A stretch of DNA of 64,000 nt from contig OZ038382.1 in assembly GCA_964036045.1 (NCBI GenBank), forward strand, positions 148,378,961 through 148,442,960. The letters run 5' to 3'. The notes under the pieces are model-generated. The model did no database searches, had not been told where the DNA came from, and saw only the letters and a program-made list of their open reading frames with translations. Positions 21,410 to 32,194 of this stretch are shown piece after piece (position 1 is the stretch's first letter; every line of letters starts with the position of its first letter). The translations under genes and the position numbers were made by a program. Origin of the DNA: Eutreptiella sp. 'Long Island Sound 2002'. Taxonomy: Eukaryota; Euglenozoa; Euglenophyceae; Eutreptiales; Eutreptiaceae.

Positions 21410-23754
21410 TGAAGCCGGTTCGGACCCCCGTGGCCATTTTTTGGTCACTTGGGGTGTGTATCTATGTGCTGGCAACCCGCCATTGGCTGATATCATACTC
21501 TCCCATCCACCTGACCTAACCCGATGTGATAGTGTGATAGGTTTGGCCATTCCGGCTATGAGCGGCCATATTCAGTGCCGAGGCGCCGCCAGCTGAGATT
21601 TATATATGAGAATCTCAGGAATCAACAGGGTTTTTTTATCCTAATGTTTCCGTAATTTTTCCGCCTTTCGTTCTGATTGTCAATGTATCGGCGACTGTCA
21701 GTTGGCTCGCGATTTTGCGGTAACCGAATGGTTAACTGTTATTTACAGATATTTTGGCGGAAACCCCGATGAAGGGTCAGATTTCATCAGTAAAGGGTTC
21801 GTTGCTTCCGCAATTTTCATATTATACACTCGCAAAATTAATCCGATTTTTTCAGACTTTCAGAATCGGATTTTCGACTTCGACATCGCCGCACTTGATA
21901 TGACGAATCTCGAGTCGTCCGACATTTTTCCCCGATCACGAATCAGCCTTCCTTTTGTTATGCCCTTCATTTGTCTTGGAGATATAGTCGAAACAAAAGT
22001 GATTCGTGAGACCACTTTGAAAGGTCATATCTCCGGCTCACGGCGAGGTATAACAATTTCGAGAATTGGGTTGGAACCACCTTGGTCTCAACTTAATTTA
22101 GGAAGCATCAAACGCCTTTGGTGTTTATACATGCCCGGTGTAGCAAGGGATAAGGGCCAAGAGGGTAGAAAGTGGTTTATAACTCTTGGACCGTGCAATT
22201 GAATATTTTATTGCGACTTTCGAGTGCACCGCATGAGTGTTGGGGTTGCATAGCAGCTTTCCTTGGGTTCCTACGTATTTTTAACGTGAAGTTATGTCCA
22301 TGGAGGGGCATGGCATACCATGGTGGGAGCCACTTTTTGAGGGTATGTGTTGTATGCATGGTATGTGCTTCGATATGCTCACGCCCATGTTATATATCTT
22401 TGTGTGGCCGAAGAGATGGGGAGCCACACCTGACAAGGGCTTTGCCCATGTCCCAATTGTGGAATTCAAAGCGCTAGACTAAGTCTACCGCGTATGTTTT
22501 GCTCATGGTATGTTTGGCAAAGAGATCCATGAGTGCACTGCCATTTTCATGGGGCATGTAGATATGAGTGGCGAAGGTATCTCCATGCGCCTGATTGGGG
22601 ATCCAAGTGGCGGAATTGTTCACAAATGGTTCCAATCATTTGTGTATTGAACCATGAGCGGATATCATGGGTGAGCATAGAGATATACTATCATGACAAC
22701 TTTGTATTCCGACATATTTTCATTTTTTTGACCTCACTTTTTGCTCATTTTTGCATTTTGTGTACTTACCTGGTCAGCAAACAGCACGAAGCCTATGGTG
22801 AGTTGAACCGTGGTATGTTGTTCATATGTTGGCATATGCTTTGGAGTTGAACACCACCATATGCCGGATCACGTACTCCATTTGGCTTGGCGCAGGAAGG
22901 ATTACAAGAATTGATCTCAAGATCATGGGCTGACTTGGGCGGTGCGTGGCGCCCATATCCGAATGGGTTTCGAGGGTAAAGTGGGGATGTACATGGGCAT
23001 TGACCTTTGGTCTCTATCCTCCATGAATACTAGACTTCAATTCCATGCATGTTTTGAGCCTTTGGATAAGTGGTAACTTCAATTTTGAGCATATATTTCA
23101 TATATGGCCAATATGGTGTGAGTTGGCAGTTTTTGGCATGTTATGAGTTCAAACTCATGGGGCGTATCTCTAAGCCCATTCAACTCCAAGTCCAACCAAG
23201 TATATGTCAGGGTAGGGCATGGTCCTGAGTGCCACTCTAGGCCATGACACGCCACCTCCCCTATTGGGCTAGGATTTAGAGGCTTGGGAGTGAACACATT
23301 TTTGGGGTTTATGTAGTGACTTTTGACACATGGCATTCAGCCATCTTATTTGACTGGGTTCAGGGCACCATGTTGGCGAGTCAAGGGAAGGTCCTGAGTC
23401 CAGGGAATGAGGGGTTTATGGCTGTGATTGTGTACGTTTCCATCTTTCCCCAACTTTGCTATATTTGTGTTCATATGCCAATTTCAGGGCTTTCCTCTTT
23501 GGTGCAATTCTTGTACATGCCCGCCACCGTGAGACAACCGGTGTGCTGAACGGAAGCCCGCAGTGTGGATTGGATTATTGCTGTATTTGTGGGATCTGGT
23601 TGCTGTTCAGGGTTGAAGGAGGATTTTGTTTTCTATATTTTTGGATTTTGGACCCTGGACTTTGAGAAATGCAATCGCTGATCAGGAGCAAATCAGCAGG
23701 GGTTACAGGCGGAAGGGGCACAGCGGGGGCCGGTCCTGGTAGGGACCTTCTTTA
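21410..23754 (+). repeat. 5' LTR of element A (2,345 bp)
   Basis: Starts TGAAGCCGG and ends GGGACCTTCTTTA; near-inverted termini TGAAG/CTTTA. Both ends are fixed by comparison with 32195-34540, by the target duplication and by the PBS that follows. A TTTATATAT box lies near 21600. A 166-codon frame (21702-22202, opening at TTG) is open in both A LTRs. The last 86 bases encode the N-terminus of the gag frame. Confidence 0.9.
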
Positions 23755-26728
23755 TAGTAGCAGAGGCGTACCTGCTGCCCCTACCTACCGCCGACCCGGG
23801 GACTTGGGCCCCTATGAGCCCTGCTCAAGTACGCGCCGGGTGCGTATTGTGGACTCGGTGGAGACCACGCCGGAAGTGGAAGCCCGAAGAGAAGTACGAC
23901 GTTCGGGAAGAGGAGGACTTGACAAGGAGGACCTGGTCTCCATGTGTGAGCGTCGCTGCCGAAAGGCATGCAACCTCCGCTCCGCCGCGGAGGACTCTGA
24001 GGAGACCTGCCATTCAGGCAGCAGTGGAGGACGGGCCCGGCGCTACCGGAAGCGCGGGTCACCCAAGCCCGCGGCAGGGGACGCCAGGGCTATGGATACG
24101 GACCCTAGCCCGGTCAGGCTGTGGGACTCCGAGGGGCACTCCGAGGGCTATCGGACAGCCTATGAGCAACCTTTGGAGTCGGAGGAGACGGGCAGACCGC
24201 CCACAAGGGCGAACACGGCCCCAGAACCCAGACTTGAGCATGACGCCGAGGCGGTGGAGAGGCCCGCCAGAGCCAGAACGGCGCCTGTGGCCCGGCACAC
24301 GGAGCCACCGCGGGATAGCATGGGCGACACACCCATGGCGGAGGCGTTCGAGGCGCCGGGAACTGCGGGACGCGCCGGATCAGGTGGAAAGCACGCTGCG
24401 TGCCACTGCGAGCACGTGTCCTTCCTCATGGGCAAGTACCCAAAGATGGGGATGGACGCCATCGTGCATCGCCTCGACAGCCTGGACAACGCGAAGAACG
24501 GCCTAGAGGAGGACGTCGCCGGGATCCTGGATGACCAGTCGGCCGCGGAGAGAGACATGGCGGACCTGCGAGCGGAACAGGACCGGTACCGGGGGAATCT
24601 GGAGCTGGCCCTGGAGAAGCAGCAGCGAGTGGTGGACAGCCTCCTCCACCTAGTGGAGGACATGTCAGGACGCCTGAAAAGGCTAGAGGAGCGACAGCCC
24701 CTCACCTCGGGACCGGAGCTCCCGGCAAAGCCAGCAGCGGCAGAGCTGGTGGAGCGGGTGAGGACCCTCCGGAGCGCCATGGATAAACCCACGGGCGGCC
24801 CGGCAGAGGCACCCTACGCGCCTCCGCGTGTTGACCCAGGTGCGCTGCCGTTTGTTCCCATGTTCAGCGAATCCACAATGCTCGGGGAACACACGGCACC
24901 GGCTGGGTCCATGCGGGAAGGGCACGTAACCACGGACCCGAGGAGCCTGACGGTACAGATGTCCCATGCCGCCCAGGATCTACGGATCACTACGACTGCC
25001 CATGCAGTTTATGCGGAAGAGGAGATCCAGAGCCAGACCATGCAGGGGCGAAACATGGGAAGCGCCGACGGACATGGTCGAGGCCATCCAGGCGGAAACC
25101 TGTGGGCGAAGGACCCCAATACGGGGATATGGACAGCCGATGGAGCAAGTCCTTCCCGCATTCCAAACCCCATGGGTTCAGGCCCAACTGGACCGCACTC
25201 CATGGCGGAGAGGGATGTACGGGGAGTGTACTCACACCCCCCGGCCACAGGTGGTATCTGTCTCGGTGGAGTGGTGGCTGGGGACGTCGGAGACGCCATC
25301 AGGATTGACGACCTCAGAGGAATCAAAATCCCCTACTACGATGGCAATCCCTCCAACCTGGATGATTTCATCCTGGATTGGGAGGACTTTGCCGAGGAGG
25401 TCGTCGGTGAGATGCGGGGAGCGCCCCCGGACATGTGGGTATGCCGGACATTCCCACACCGGCTGGCGCAGGATCTGGAGGAGGACCTGCGGGATCAGAT
25501 CCGGGAAGGACTGATCCGTACGGAGCAGGCCTGCCTCCAGTGGTTGGAGGATGAGGAGCGCGTGGACGCTCCGAACCAGAAGCTGGAGGACTTGTGGTCC
25601 ATCCCGCTGCCGCTTGACCGCGGTGAGCTGCGGGTCCGGGAGTGGAACCGGTACCTACGGAAGTACCGACGGAGCCTCAAGCTGGTGGAGGACTGGAACG
25701 AGGCCAGCGAGATCTGCCATCTGCTGAAGGACGTCCTCCCCGGCCACTGGAAGAGGAGAGTGGAGGACGAGGAAAAGAAGAGAGCGAAGAAGCGCGTGGC
25801 GATGAGGATCATGGCGGCGGAGGATACCCATGCGGGTATCATGGAGTTCTTCAGGAGGAACCTGGGCGAGCCCAACCGGATGTTGGGACTGAACAACGCC
25901 GTGTACGTGGAGGTATTTGGCGACACCATGGGGCAAAGGCTGATGCGCCTCATCAACGTGGAGTGGAGGCGCGGAGAGCAGCTGAGGATGCAGGTCATCT
26001 TCGCCCGCATGAGCCTGGACGAGATCGTGAAGTTCATCACGGTGGAGCTGAAGCTCAACGCCAAGAGCGAGGCCCACGTGCAGGATCGACAAGGCCATGG
26101 ACAACGAGGCCACGGAGAAGACCGCCATCATCAAGAGATCCAGGAGGACACGGCCAACTCTGCGGAGGATGGTAGTGGAAGTGGCCAAGACCACTGGTCC
26201 CGGGAGGATCACGAGGAGGCCCACTTCTTCGCGTTTGTGGCGCACAACGTGAGGGAACATGGGCAGGATCCGTCCAGATGGAGCCGGGTGGGACCCCAGA
26301 AGGGCAACGCGCCAAGGAGGATCGGGAACCCACCGCTCTCGTTCCGGGAGTACAGGTCTCAGCAAGACGGGTGCTGGGTCTGTTATGGCAAGGGAAACAA
26401 CCATGCACACGACCACCGTCAGTGCAAGGTGTATGAGGCGGACAAGAAGGCCTACTTCGCCGCCCACCCCGAGAAGAAGCCCAAGGAGCAGCGGATTGCC
26501 GATTGGAAGGCGAAGGGCGGAGACGGGGGAAAAGGCCAAGGCAAAGGCGAAGGGAAAGGCGGAGGAAGAGGCTATGGTGGTGGACCTGGCCAAGACCGAC
26601 GAGTGAGGTCGATCGAGGAGGTTGCTGAGGACATGTTGAGGACGTTGGAGGAACTCAAAGCCCAGCAACGTGGTCGACAAAGTCCTGGCGGATCGCAGCC
26701 CGAAGGGGCTGCGGGAAGTCAAGTTTAG
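23669..26728 (+). CDS. gag: gag of element A, 1,019 codons, intact
   Basis: The first ATG (23669) is inside the 5' LTR and the frame crosses the PBS; the same is true in element B, so the start may be real. If not, Mets after residue ~90 could serve. Residues ~30-270 are charged, low-complexity sequence. Residues ~271-345 form a heptad-rich coiled coil (AERDMADLRAEQDRY..., QQRVVDSLLHLVEDM). Residues ~550-800 are the capsid-like helical core (IPYYDGNPSNLDDFILDWEDF onward). A CCHC knuckle at C902, C905, H914, C919 has spacing C-x2-C-x8-H-x4-C, wider in the middle than the usual x4. A KG/GGG-rich tail (~945-985) follows. It ends at TAG 26726-26728, with pol continuing in the same frame. Confidence 0.8.
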   Translation: MQSLIRSKSAGVTGGRGTAGAGPGRDLLYSSRGVPAAPTYRRPGDLGPYEPCSSTRRVRIVDSVETTPEVEARREVRRSGRGGLDKEDLVSMCERRCRKACNLRSAAEDSEETCHSGSSGGRARRYRKRGSPKPAAGDARAMDTDPSPVRLWDSEGHSEGYRTAYEQPLESEETGRPPTRANTAPEPRLEHDAEAVERPARARTAPVARHTEPPRDSMGDTPMAEAFEAPGTAGRAGSGGKHAACHCEHVSFLMGKYPKMGMDAIVHRLDSLDNAKNGLEEDVAGILDDQSAAERDMADLRAEQDRYRGNLELALEKQQRVVDSLLHLVEDMSGRLKRLEERQPLTSGPELPAKPAAAELVERVRTLRSAMDKPTGGPAEAPYAPPRVDPGALPFVPMFSESTMLGEHTAPAGSMREGHVTTDPRSLTVQMSHAAQDLRITTTAHAVYAEEEIQSQTMQGRNMGSADGHGRGHPGGNLWAKDPNTGIWTADGASPSRIPNPMGSGPTGPHSMAERDVRGVYSHPPATGGICLGGVVAGDVGDAIRIDDLRGIKIPYYDGNPSNLDDFILDWEDFAEEVVGEMRGAPPDMWVCRTFPHRLAQDLEEDLRDQIREGLIRTEQACLQWLEDEERVDAPNQKLEDLWSIPLPLDRGELRVREWNRYLRKYRRSLKLVEDWNEASEICHLLKDVLPGHWKRRVEDEEKKRAKKRVAMRIMAAEDTHAGIMEFFRRNLGEPNRMLGLNNAVYVEVFGDTMGQRLMRLINVEWRRGEQLRMQVIFARMSLDEIVKFITVELKLNAKSEAHVQDRQGHGQRGHGEDRHHQEIQEDTANSAEDGSGSGQDHWSREDHEEAHFFAFVAHNVREHGQDPSRWSRVGPQKGNAPRRIGNPPLSFREYRSQQDGCWVCYGKGNNHAHDHRQCKVYEADKKAYFAAHPEKKPKEQRIADWKAKGGDGGKGQGKGEGKGGGRGYGGGPGQDRRVRSIEEVAEDMLRTLEELKAQQRGRQSPGGSQPEGAAGSQV
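23755..23766 (+). promoter_or_regulatory. Primer binding site of element A
   Basis: TAGTAGCAGAGG directly abuts the LTR end and differs from the initiator tRNA-Met complement by one base (TGG to TAG). The gag frame reads through it. Confidence 0.85.
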
Positions 26729-28422
26729 AGGAGCCCCCACGGGAGTTGGACCTCGGAGGTCTCTCCTCCGAAAATCAGTGGAATCCCTGAGGAATCAGAG
26801 GCACATCAGGTGCCAGAGAAGGCTCCGGAAGAGCCAAAACCACTGAGCTTCGCCACTCCCAACCCCTGGAGCGCCCTGCCAAGGGAAGTACATGTGGGTA
26901 CGGGACATGGCAAGAAGGAAGGAGCGACCACCGAGAGCCCCGTGGATCGGCAGGACCAGCCCACGATCTAACCATCCGTGACCATACCCTTGAAGTCCTG
27001 ATGCACCCGGACGTGCTAGAGTTGCATGCCGTGAGAGTCGTCCATACGCCTCATGGTGACGAGCGGCAGTTGCACTTGAAAGTGCGAGTATGGTGCGGAC
27101 GAGAGGAGAAGGTGGTGGATGTGTTGGTGGATACGGGTGCCCAGGTGAGCCTGGTCCGGAGAGGGTTGTTCAAGGAGGAATCCCTGCAGCCCAGCCGTAG
27201 ACCGGTACGCCTGAAGGTGGCCAATGGTGAGATTATGGGTGGTGGCACCCATGAGGCCACTATCAGTATGGAATTCTGGGAGCATAAGCGCTTGAACCGC
27301 CCTGATTTGGCGAAGAGAAGCACTCTATCAGGGAACTTCTATGTGGCCGACATTACAGATTGGGATATGATCATGGGGTATGACTTCATGGTGGCAAACG
27401 CCATTGGAGCCCTTCCCCATCGTGCAACGCTGGTCCGGGAGGATGATGAATGCCTCACATGGCTGTCCACGGACTATGCATGCCGATCATCCCAATGGAA
27501 TGCTGAGGAAGAGGATTGGATCGTTCAAGCGGTGCAAGCTTTGGGTGCCAAGTCCAGAGGAGACCGCGGAGTTCAGCTCACGGAGTATGGAATGGCGCCA
27601 CAAGTGTATGACAGGATGATCCAAACGCCGGGAGCCGAAGCGCCCGAGACGGACGTCTTCGCTTCCCGGGATGCCCCACTTTTGCGGAAGTGTAGGAGGC
27701 ATTGGCATCGAGGAGACTCAGCCTGGCATAGGCATTGGGGTTTGAAGGAGTGGGGGCCCATGTATTGGCATGGCCCCATGGATAACACCAGACGTACGGT
27801 GGAGAAGATTGTCGCGGATAGGGCGAAGGGGATCCTGGTCATAACCGGCATAGGTTCCACCCCATGTCCGCTGGAAGATCTCAAGTCGCTGCTGGACTCC
27901 ATCACCCTGAACGAGATGTCATTCGGGCCAGAGGAGGAGCTGTTCGTCGACGCCAAGGGTGTATCAATGCCCTCCCCGGGTCAAGCGTGGGGTACCAAGG
28001 CTTTCCTGGTGGATGGGGCGCAGGCCCAGCCCACGGGTGATGAAGCATTCATCCGTAGGGTGGAGGCGGTGCCCATGAAGGTCATGTTTGAGCCCAAGGA
28101 GGGGACGGATCAGCCTATTGATGGCATTGACGTCCTGTCCCAGGCCGAGATCGACGACGTCGTCAACTACATGCGGATGGGGATGCACGACCGTGTTGCA
28201 GGCAAGAAGAGGCGGGCCATGGTCACATCTCCGCATTGGTGTGATGACAAGATGTTGGTCACCGGCAAGTACGAGAAGGACGAGTTCGTGGCGAGGGTCA
28301 TGGATCACATCGCGGACCAATACGATGGTCCGGTTGGGTCGGACCCACCGACATGGGATTTTCCAAGAATGGGTGCCGATAGCGACAACAACCAGCCCGA
28401 GGTCGCAAATTTCCGAAGATGA
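26729..28422 (+). pseudogene. pol: Element A pol, part 1: linker, aspartic protease and FAS (methyltransferase-like) domain
   Basis: After the gag TAG the same frame stays open (PEKAPEEPKPLSFATPNPW...) until a 1-bp deletion near 26970 moves it to the next frame, which is open from before the ATG at 27001. Protease: VVDVLVDTGAQVSLV with the catalytic DTG at 27130, and DWDMIMGYDF near 27358-27390 as the C-terminal motif. About 90 codons later comes ETDVFASRD (FAS at 27658-27666), a W/H-rich stretch, PMYWHGPMDNTRRTVEKIVAD and GILVITGIG, matching the layout of element D's FAS/NPP domain but without NPP. It ends at a TGA (28420-28422) that element B reads as TTA (Leu), so this is a damaged continuous pol. 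Confidence 0.75.
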
Positions 28423-30300
28423 TTGGTGGGAAGAGCTCCCCACGACGATGAAGACAGCATATCGGACGAGGAGAAGTGGGACTCGGACCCGGAAGAGGCC
28501 TATACCGCAGTGCGGTCGGTTGTATCTATACCGAAGCAAGCGGCTGAAGAGGCCCAGGAGAACCCGAAGGTCGCCGAGCTGAAGGAGAGGCTGATGAATG
28601 CCTATCCGCGGCTATTCAGTGGCGTCGCCAACAAGAACGCTCCAGATCGTGGGAGGTTTGGCACAGCGAAGATCAAGCTGAAGCCGAACCCGAAGATCTA
28701 TCGTCATCGGGAGTACCAACTTCAGGGCGATAGGGCCGAGGCCATGAAGAAGTTGTTGGCCGAGTTTATTGAGCGGGGTTGGATCGAACCCTCCGACAGT
28801 GAGTGGGCCAGCCCAGCCTTTATCGTGCCCAAGAAGGAGAAGGGCGAGTGGAGGTTGGTGGTTGATTACAGGGGTTTGAACGAGCAAACCGAGCACAACT
28901 CGTACTCGCTTCCCCTGATCGACTCCATCCTCCAAAAACAACAGAAAAAGCGGATCTTCACGGTGTTGGACTTGAAACACGGTTATCACCAGATCCTGCT
29001 ACACCCGGACTCCAGGCGCTGCACAGCGATGTCGACGCCGCTTGGGCCCATGCAGTGGAAAGTGGTGCCTATGGGCGCCAAGAATGGCAATGCCGCTTTC
29101 CAGCGCATGATGAAGGACCTACTCGGTCGTGTCCGGGACTGTGCCGATCCCTTCGTGGATGACATCATCATCGGGTCCGGCACGGAAAACATGACTGAGG
29201 ACGAGCTCATCGACGCGCATGAGAAGGATCTACGCCCAGTGCTCAGCGACTTGGACAAGCACAACATGGTGTGCAAGCCCACCAAAGCCTCACTCTTCGT
29301 GAAGGAAGTGGAGTTCGCGGGTCACGTGGTTGGTCATGGGCAACGCCGTCCCATGCCTGGGAAGCTGGCGTCCCTGCACCACTGGGAGAAGCCCCAGACC
29401 ATCAGCGAACTCCGGTCCTTCATGGGGTTCTGCAATTACTATTTGGGCTATGTCCGGATGTATGCAGAACTCTCGGGGCCGCTGCACAAGATGCTGCAGG
29501 TGGGGAAGTTCGATGGCCGGAAGGGGAGCAAGAAGAAGCTTGCCTGGACCCCTGAGGCCGAAGATGCGTTCAGCCGCCTGAAGGAGCGACTCCTGGGGCA
29601 GCTGGGGCTATTCCTGGTGGACCCGGACAAGGGATTCGTGCTATCGACGGACGCCTCGGACTATGCTGTAGGGGCAGTCCTCGAGCAGATCCGGGACGAC
29701 GGGTCGCAAGTACCCGTGGCGTTTTGGAGTCGAATCCTGGCCGAGGGCCAACGCCGCACCTGGACCGCGAGGGAGAAGGAGACGTACGCTATTGTTTGTG
29801 CGCTCAGGAAGTGGTCTGGCCACATCGGACTGCAACCGGTGGTGGTATGTACAGACTATCAGTCCCTGCAGAGCTGGCACAAGGAGCACGCTGACACCCC
29901 CTCGGGACCGGCGGCAAGGAGGTCCCCATGGCATGAGACGTTCGCCAAGTTCAACCTCAGCTTCGTATACGTCCCGGGGAAGGATAACACTGTGGCAGAT
30001 TGCCTCAGTCGATGGGCCTACCCCGCGGGCAAGGCTTGGATGGACATATCCAGCCATGGGGACGCCGAGGAGACCGAGGAAGCCAAGCGCATCATCGAGA
30101 TGGAGAAGGCCATGGAGCAAGAAGGGGTCAAGTGCTTTGTGGTGATGGCAAACCGTACGGACCTGGCCAAGTTCCGGGGCGCCCGCGTCCAACCTTTTCG
30201 AGAGGAAACCCTCGAGCAATGGATGGTGGCCCCTGTAGAGCTAGTCAGGTCCGTCCTCACAGAGGACTGGTCGGATGACTATGCGGCATCCGAGCACTAG
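28423..30300 (+). pseudogene. pol: Element A pol, part 2: reverse transcriptase and RNase H
   Basis: Same frame as part 1; the TTG after the TGA is not a real start. RT signatures: IERGWIEPSDSEWASPAFIVPKK, WRLVVDYRGLN, FTVLDLKHGYHQI, then FVDD (29152-29163), a variant of the YxDD catalytic box. The thumb/connection follows (GFCNYY.GYVRMYAELSGPL). RNase H: TDASDYAVGAVL, EKETYAIV and VVCTDYQSL give the D-E-D set, and YVPGKDNTVADCLSR the last acidic residue. Length and order are normal for Ty3/gypsy. It ends at TAG (30298-30300), which replaces a TGG (Trp) kept in element B. Confidence 0.9.
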
Positions 30301-31800
30301 AGCAAGTACTGGAACGCCGTGAGCGCCCCGTCGGACGACGAATGGCCCGAGGGCTTGACCGTGGATGGGGACAAGTTGTTCCTCAAGGACAAGCTGCTGG
30401 TGCCCGAGAACCGAGTGGAGGAGCTCATTGACCATTGGCACAACGCCCAGCTCATGCACCCTGGCCGAGACAAGATGCAGCAGGACCTGGAGTGGCGTTT
30501 CAAGTTCCCTCCGGCGTACTACGCCATCCTGGATAGGTACTGCTGACTGCAGCGACTGTGCCGTGTGTCGTGCCACGAAGAGCCCCAACCACTCCACAGC
30601 TGGCAACCCGGTGTATACGGCTATATCGGAAGCCCCTATGCGGTCCGTGGCCATGGATGTGTTCGCCATGCCTGAGGTCACCGTGGACGGGAAGACCTAC
30701 GACTGTGTCATCCTGGCGGTGGACAGGCCCAGCGGGTATATCGTGGCCGTACCTGGCAAGAAGTCCAAGAAGAAGGACAAGAAGGACAAGCATGGAGTGG
30801 GGCTGCAGGCCAAGACCGTAGCTAATGCCATGATAAGGCATTGGCTGACGATTTTTGATGTCCCGGCTGTCATCTGCAGCGATCGGGGCAGTCAGTTTGT
30901 GGGGACGTTGTTCAAGACGATGTGCAAGCACATGGGCATTCGGCACGCCAAGACCGTGGCGTATCACAGCCGGTCGAATGGCCGAGCTGAGGTGGCCGGG
31001 CGGCAGATGTTCGAAAGGTTCCGCCAGCTGCACATCGACGAACCGGGCCGGAATTGGTATAATTCGCTGTGGAGAGTACTCCAACCGTATCACGACCTTC
31101 CGGGGCCCACTGGACTGTCGCGCCATCGTATCCAGTTCCTAGGGGATCGAGTGTCACGCACTCTCCCGTGGTTGAACCATGGCAAAGTGGCCCGGGATGC
31201 GAACGCTATGATGGCTGAGGCGGAGGACACGGCGGCCAAGGTGTGCAAGGCACTTCAGGACGAGCCTGACAAGAGGGCCAAGTACTTCAAGCAGGGAAAA
31301 GTCCTGAAGTATGCTCTCCAAGACACCGTGTGGGTGGAGCGGCACCAGAAGGATGTCCTGTCCAGGCAACGGCAGGCGTCCTGGTATGTGCCGGGGGTAA
31401 TCGTGCGGAAGGTCGGGCAGGATGTGTATGCGGTTCGTGTGGGGGATAACAAGATCCTGGACCGCGACCATACCCAGCTCTGCCCCGAGCCCCAGACCCC
31501 AGCGGACGTCCCGTCACCTTCGAGTTCACGGCTGGCGATGTGGACTCAGACGACGAGGGTGAGGACGACGACTTCACCGCCGAGAAGATCCTGGCGGACA
31601 AGCCGGACCCGGGGACGCCTGGAAGGAGGCTTTAAAAAGTCCGTTGGAAGGGATTCGCCGCATCCAGGGACTCGTGGGAGCCTCTGAGCAGCTTTGTGCC
31701 GAGGTACACCACGGTCTGGATGCACTATCTGAAGAAAAAGAATATTTCCTTGGATGTCAAGGACGTGTTGGTCCATTTGGTGGCTGCAGTAGCACCGTAA
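30301..31800 (+). pseudogene. pol: Element A pol, part 3: integrase and chromodomain, frameshifted
   Basis: The zinc-binding HHCC start (HWHNAQLMHPGRDKM, then CSDCAVC) is split by a 7-bp duplication near 30545 that shifts the frame. The catalytic core then follows: AMDVF (first D), VICSDRGSQF (second D) and SNGRAEVAGR (E). A 1-bp deletion near 31482 shifts the frame again, after which KVRWKGFAASRDSWEPLSSFV (written in part) is a chromodomain-like aromatic/WEP motif, with a TAA at 31633 in place of a Tyr codon. Chromodomains guide integration to modified chromatin in chromoviruses. Ends at TAA 31798-31800. Confidence 0.85.
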
Positions 31801-32183
31801 TGGATCCCCCTTGGCATCTTTGTTTGTTTCTGTGCTTGGGAGATGGGTGAGGGCGTTCATCCGGGGATTTTTGGGCCTTGATTGGCCATATACCCCCTTC
31901 ACTCGATCTCCACATATATATTTCATTGTGGTATACTTATTTAGGTCGACCGACGACGTTTCTCTATCTTTGATCCCCTTGGTCCATGTTGTAGATCAAG
32001 AGGAGACCGGATATGGCGTAGGGCACCGATTATCAGTGTCCTCACCCCTCCCTTGGGGCGTGGGGGACGCCTACGACGTGTGTGGGGCCTCCATGTTTCC
32101 TTGGGACATGGGCGGGGGGGGTTGGAGCCCATTGGGATCCTCCCGTCCTCTCTTCAATGACTTCCGAGCGGTAACAACGCTCT
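31801..32183. other. 3' untranslated region of element A
   Basis: No coding signal. Closely similar to 46503-46884 in element B, with both ending at the polypurine tract. Confidence 0.7.
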
Positions 32184-32194
32184 GAGAAGGGGGG
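32184..32194 (+). promoter_or_regulatory. Polypurine tract of element A
   Basis: GAGAAGGGGGG immediately precedes the TG of the 3' LTR; identical to 46885-46895 in element B. Confidence 0.9.

Noticed and set aside
18743-21412. ORFs of 180-370 aa over the 420-bp satellite
   Set aside because: Same reason: Gly/Pro/Arg-rich peptides in several frames and on both strands, with no domain.
21425-21450. Resemblance of the LTR start (CCGTGGCCATTTTTTGG) to the dinoflagellate spliced leader
   Set aside because: Only a partial match, with changes differing among LTR copies, and it lies at the U3 end, where no transcript 5' end is expected.
25655-26740. Minus-strand 361-aa ORF opposite gag of element A
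   Set aside because: Shadow of the plus-strand gag with its coiled coil, core and zinc knuckle; no independent motif.
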